Assembly: GCF_000797495.1 (NCBI RefSeq)
Contig: NZ_JTGN01000002.1
Span: forward strand, 186,001 to 250,000
Reading direction: 5' to 3'
From: Robinsoniella peoriensis
GTDB lineage: Bacteria > Bacillota > Clostridia > Lachnospirales > Lachnospiraceae
DNA length: 64,000 bases
Under the pieces are notes generated by a model. The model had not been told where the DNA came from and did not search any database. It saw only the letters and a program-made list of their open reading frames with translations. The stretch's first letter is position 1. Each line of letters begins with the position of its first letter. The position numbers and the translations under genes were made by a program. Shown one piece after another: positions 62,136-64,000 of this stretch.

Positions 62136-62994
62136 GTAACCCTGCCTGTTTCATTTTGTCTTCTACAAAAATTCTGGCATCCTTGATATTTTTTACAGCA
62201 TCTTCAAAACTGTTGTTTATGGAATTATCTGCCCACATTTCGATTAAGAACATTCCGGAATAACCTAATTCCTTTAACTTCCGGAATATATCTGTAAAAC
62301 GGACGCAGCCTTCTCCGAAGTTCACACATTTAAAGATGCCCGGTTTGGTTTCTTTTACATGTATGGCTACAATGTCGGCAAATCCAAGTTCTAATTCGCC
62401 TTCCACATCGCTGCTGAAATTGCTGAGATTCCCCATGTCAGGATAAATCTTGAAATAAGGGGAAGGGATTTCTTTTAAATAATGCATCGCACGAACAATG
62501 GTGCCTACGAATTTCGTATCCATGATCTCCATAGCCAATATAACGCCGGCTCTTGCCGCCATGGCTACGGATTGCTTCATGCCGTCCAGAAAAAGAGCTT
62601 TTGTTTCTTCGTCTGACTCTTCGTAGTACACATCATAGGTTGCCAGCTGGATACAGCGGATGCCTAATTTTACGGATAAAAGAATAGCTTTTTCCATAAT
62701 TTCAAATGCTTTTGCGCGGATATGAGGGTCTTTGCTGCCAAAAGGATATTTCCGGTGGCCGCTTAAACACATGGTGGGAAATGAAATCCCGGTCTGCTCC
62801 ATGGTAGATTTCAGAGCTTCTATTTCTTCTTCACTCCAGTCGAGGCGGCTTAAGCGTTCTTCGGATTCATCAACGGAAAGTTCCATATAATCAAAGCCGG
62901 CAGCTTTTGCAGCCTTCATTTTCTCATCCCAGGAAAAGTCCCCGGGGAGTGCTTTTTCATATATGCCAATGGGTATCTTATGGATATTATACAT
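62119..62994 (-). CDS. ulaE: L-ribulose/L-xylulose-5-phosphate 3-epimerase
   Basis: TIM-barrel epimerase of 291 residues, typical UlaE/SgbU. Metal ligands are in AMEIMDTKF (Glu), IYPDMGN (Asp), IVAIHVKET (His) and FLIEMWAD (Glu); IPIGIYEKALP at the start is characteristic. It converts L-xylulose 5-phosphate to L-ribulose 5-phosphate. AAGGAGTGTGGAG precedes the ATG. The last codons (AACACGCTCTAG) lie within a copy of the short palindromic repeat. First gene of the minus-strand operon. Confidence 0.94.
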   Translation of the reverse strand: MYNIHKIPIGIYEKALPGDFSWDEKMKAAKAAGFDYMELSVDESEERLSRLDWSEEEIEALKSTMEQTGISFPTMCLSGHRKYPFGSKDPHIRAKAFEIMEKAILLSVKLGIRCIQLATYDVYYEESDEETKALFLDGMKQSVAMAARAGVILAMEIMDTKFVGTIVRAMHYLKEIPSPYFKIYPDMGNLSNFSSDVEGELELGFADIVAIHVKETKPGIFKCVNFGEGCVRFTDIFRKLKELGYSGMFLIEMWADNSINNSFEDAVKNIKDARIFVEDKMKQAGLLTNTL

Positions 62995-63016
62995 TCACTC
63001 CACACTCCTTCTCTAC

Positions 63017-63053
63017 TAGAGTGTGTCAGAAAGCAATTTTCAGACACGCTCTA
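63017..63053. repeat. Short palindromic repeat, best copy
   Basis: TAGAGTGTGTCAGAAAG pairs with TTTTCAGACACGCTCTA to give a hairpin of about 16 bp with two mismatches and a short loop. It lies in the 5' region of ulaE. Confidence 0.7.
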
Positions 63054-63069
63054 TGTTCTTATTAAAATC

Positions 63070-63098
63070 AGCATATCATAAGGTGAGAATATGTTCAA
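63070..63098 (-). promoter_or_regulatory. Probable promoter of the ulaE operon
   Basis: On the minus strand, TTGAAC (63093-63098) and TATGCT (63070-63075) with a 17-bp spacer. The palindrome at 63113-63128 lies 14 bp upstream of the -35. Confidence 0.5.
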
Positions 63099-63112
63099 CA
63101 AATTCTCGGTTA

Positions 63113-63128
63113 TTGCACATATGTGCAA
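63113..63128. promoter_or_regulatory. Perfect 16-bp palindrome, candidate SorC-type operator
   Basis: TTGCACATATGTGCAA, exactly symmetrical, just upstream of the ulaE promoter and about 140 bp before pth. It is not related to the TTATATGAA sites, so it more likely belongs to the SorC-family regulator at the end of this gene group. Confidence 0.6.
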
Positions 63129-63270
63129 ATAGACTTATACAGAATTACAGAAATACACTTTGAAGATAGACATTTTGCAATTCTTCCTGTAAAATAAGGA
63201 AGAGAAATGTGAAAGAAGGACACTTTTAGTGCACCTTTAAGCCGTAGTTAATTCGGCAGAGGAGGAAGAT

Positions 63271-63840
63271 ATGTTTGTAATTGCAGGACTGGGAAATCCG
63301 GGACGACAATATGCGCATACGCGGCATAATGTAGGTTTTGATACAATAGATAAATTAGCAGACAAGTACCGTATCAATGTAGATACGAAGAAATTTAAAG
63401 CATTGTGCGGCAGCGGAGTGATAGACGGACAGAAAGTAATTCTGGTAAAACCGCAGACTTTTATGAATCTGAGTGGTGAAAGTGTCCGTGAGGTCATAGA
63501 CTTTTACAAAGTAGATTTTGAAACGAATCTGATCGTGATTTACGATGATATCAGTCTGGAGCCGGGTCAGCTGAGGCTTCGTGCAAAGGGAAGTGCCGGA
63601 GGGCACAATGGTATTAAAAATATCATTGCCCATCTGGGAAGCCAGGATTTTCCCAGAATCAAAATTGGTGTGGGAGAAAAACCGGAAGGATATGATCTGG
63701 CGGATTATGTGTTGGGACATTTTCCGCGGGAAGAGCGTAAGCTGATCGACGAGCTGCTGGAAAGAGCAGGAGATGCAGCGGTCAAAATAATGACAGGAGA
63801 TATGGCTTCGGCCATGAATGAATATAATAAGAAGGTGTGA
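63271..63840 (+). CDS. pth: Peptidyl-tRNA hydrolase
   Basis: A 189-residue Pth with AGLGNPGRQYAHTRHNVGFDTID (catalytic H at about residue 20), KPQTFMNLSGESV, VIYDDISLEPGQLRLR and GSAGGHNGIKNI. It recycles tRNA from prematurely released peptidyl-tRNA. AGGAGGAAG precedes the ATG. It sits next to mfd, a widespread Firmicute gene order. Confidence 0.96.
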   Translation: MFVIAGLGNPGRQYAHTRHNVGFDTIDKLADKYRINVDTKKFKALCGSGVIDGQKVILVKPQTFMNLSGESVREVIDFYKVDFETNLIVIYDDISLEPGQLRLRAKGSAGGHNGIKNIIAHLGSQDFPRIKIGVGEKPEGYDLADYVLGHFPREERKLIDELLERAGDAAVKIMTGDMASAMNEYNKKV

Positions 63841-63841
63841 G

Positions 63842-64000
63842 ATGAAGACTTTTACAAGTCCACTAAAAAATTTAAGCGAGTTTGAGGATATCAGGCGGGA
63901 GCTAATGTATCATCAGGGAGTACTTCAGGTATCTGGTTGTATTGATTCGCAAAAATCACATTTTATGTATAGTGCAGGGGATGGTTTCCAAAGGAAAATC
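63842..64000 (+). CDS. mfd: Transcription-repair coupling factor Mfd (N-terminus, cut by window end)
   Basis: The first 53 codons of an open frame that starts one base after the pth stop codon. The translation KTFTSPLKNLSEFEDIRREL and SHFMYSAGD are what the N-terminus of clostridial Mfd looks like, and pth-mfd is a conserved pair. Mfd removes stalled RNA polymerase at DNA lesions and recruits UvrA. The call rests largely on gene order because the helicase motifs lie outside the window. Confidence 0.75.
   Translation, partial: MKTFTSPLKNLSEFEDIRRELMYHQGVLQVSGCIDSQKSHFMYSAGDGFQRKI

Noticed and set aside
1-64000. CRISPR arrays, prophage, rRNA or tRNA genes
   Set aside because: No regularly spaced direct repeats of 24-40 bp, phage structural genes or recognisable RNA gene sequences were seen on reading both strands.

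Overview
The window comes from a low-GC Gram-positive anaerobe, most likely a spore-forming member of the Lachnospiraceae (class Clostridia). The support is strong AGGAGG-type ribosome binding sites, two YesM/YesN-style two-component systems or relatives, a split GlgC/GlgD pair, SpoVG, a spore photoproduct lyase relative, DUF4250, a DnaD/DnaI pair and many sugar transport operons. No rRNA, tRNA, CRISPR array, prophage or intact transposase gene was seen.

Layout. 1-3.4 kb: an Rpn-type nuclease and an OmpR/histidine kinase pair. 3.4-9.6 kb: a LacI regulator, a three-gene MalEFG-type sugar ABC importer and a cytoplasmic GH63-like glycosidase; near-identical AAAACGTTTT operators stand before the regulator and before the transporter. 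9.7-14.5 kb: SPL-family radical SAM protein, ClpB, DUF4250 and a membrane protein with an acidic repeat tail. 14.5-24.4 kb: a YesN/YesM system with its own sugar-binding lipoprotein, an RbsBAC-type importer, a uroporphyrinogen decarboxylase (URO-D)-like protein and a rhamnose-mutarotase-like protein. 24.8-29.1 kb: amidohydrolase, a REC-HD-GYP-PAS-GGDEF cyclic-di-GMP protein and a BFD-like ferredoxin. 29.3-39.1 kb: ABC exporter, AI-2E-type permease, DUF368 transporter, paired ChrA halves, MetY, and an SbcD/SbcC-like pair. 39.1-39.8 kb: a gene-free mosaic of nested inverted repeats. 40-45.4 kb: hemerythrin, PRPP synthetase, DnaI-like, DnaD-like, a cluster of DnaA boxes and MurC. 46-48.7 kb: glgC, glgD, spoVG. 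49-63 kb: a large ascorbate-type (Ula) catabolic island. 63.3 kb to the end: pth and the start of mfd.

The Ula island is the most interesting part. UlaG lactonase, EIIA, EIIC and EIIB are interleaved with a creatininase-family enzyme, a Cof-type HAD phosphatase and a second URO-D-like protein, followed by a DeoR regulator, a small membrane protein, HPr and Enzyme I. On the opposite strand lie UlaE (3-epimerase), a cytoplasmic repeat protein of unknown function, an AraD/UlaF 4-epimerase and a SorC regulator. Together they would import and phosphorylate an ascorbate-like sugar acid and pass it to D-xylulose 5-phosphate. A perfect 9-3-9 inverted repeat sits exactly between the -35 and -10 boxes of the DeoR gene, and its half-sites recur before ulaG, ulaA and the small membrane protein, which defines a probable regulon. 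The extra enzymes are not part of the textbook pathway and suggest a modified substrate or an added step.

Two dispersed non-coding repeat families are visible: a short palindromic family (AGAGCGTGT...TTGAAAATTGCTTTC type) at gene ends and between genes, and a larger mosaic inverted-repeat family at 39.1-39.8 kb with a partial copy at 24.4 kb. All functional assignments come from reading motifs and recalling families; no database search was run.
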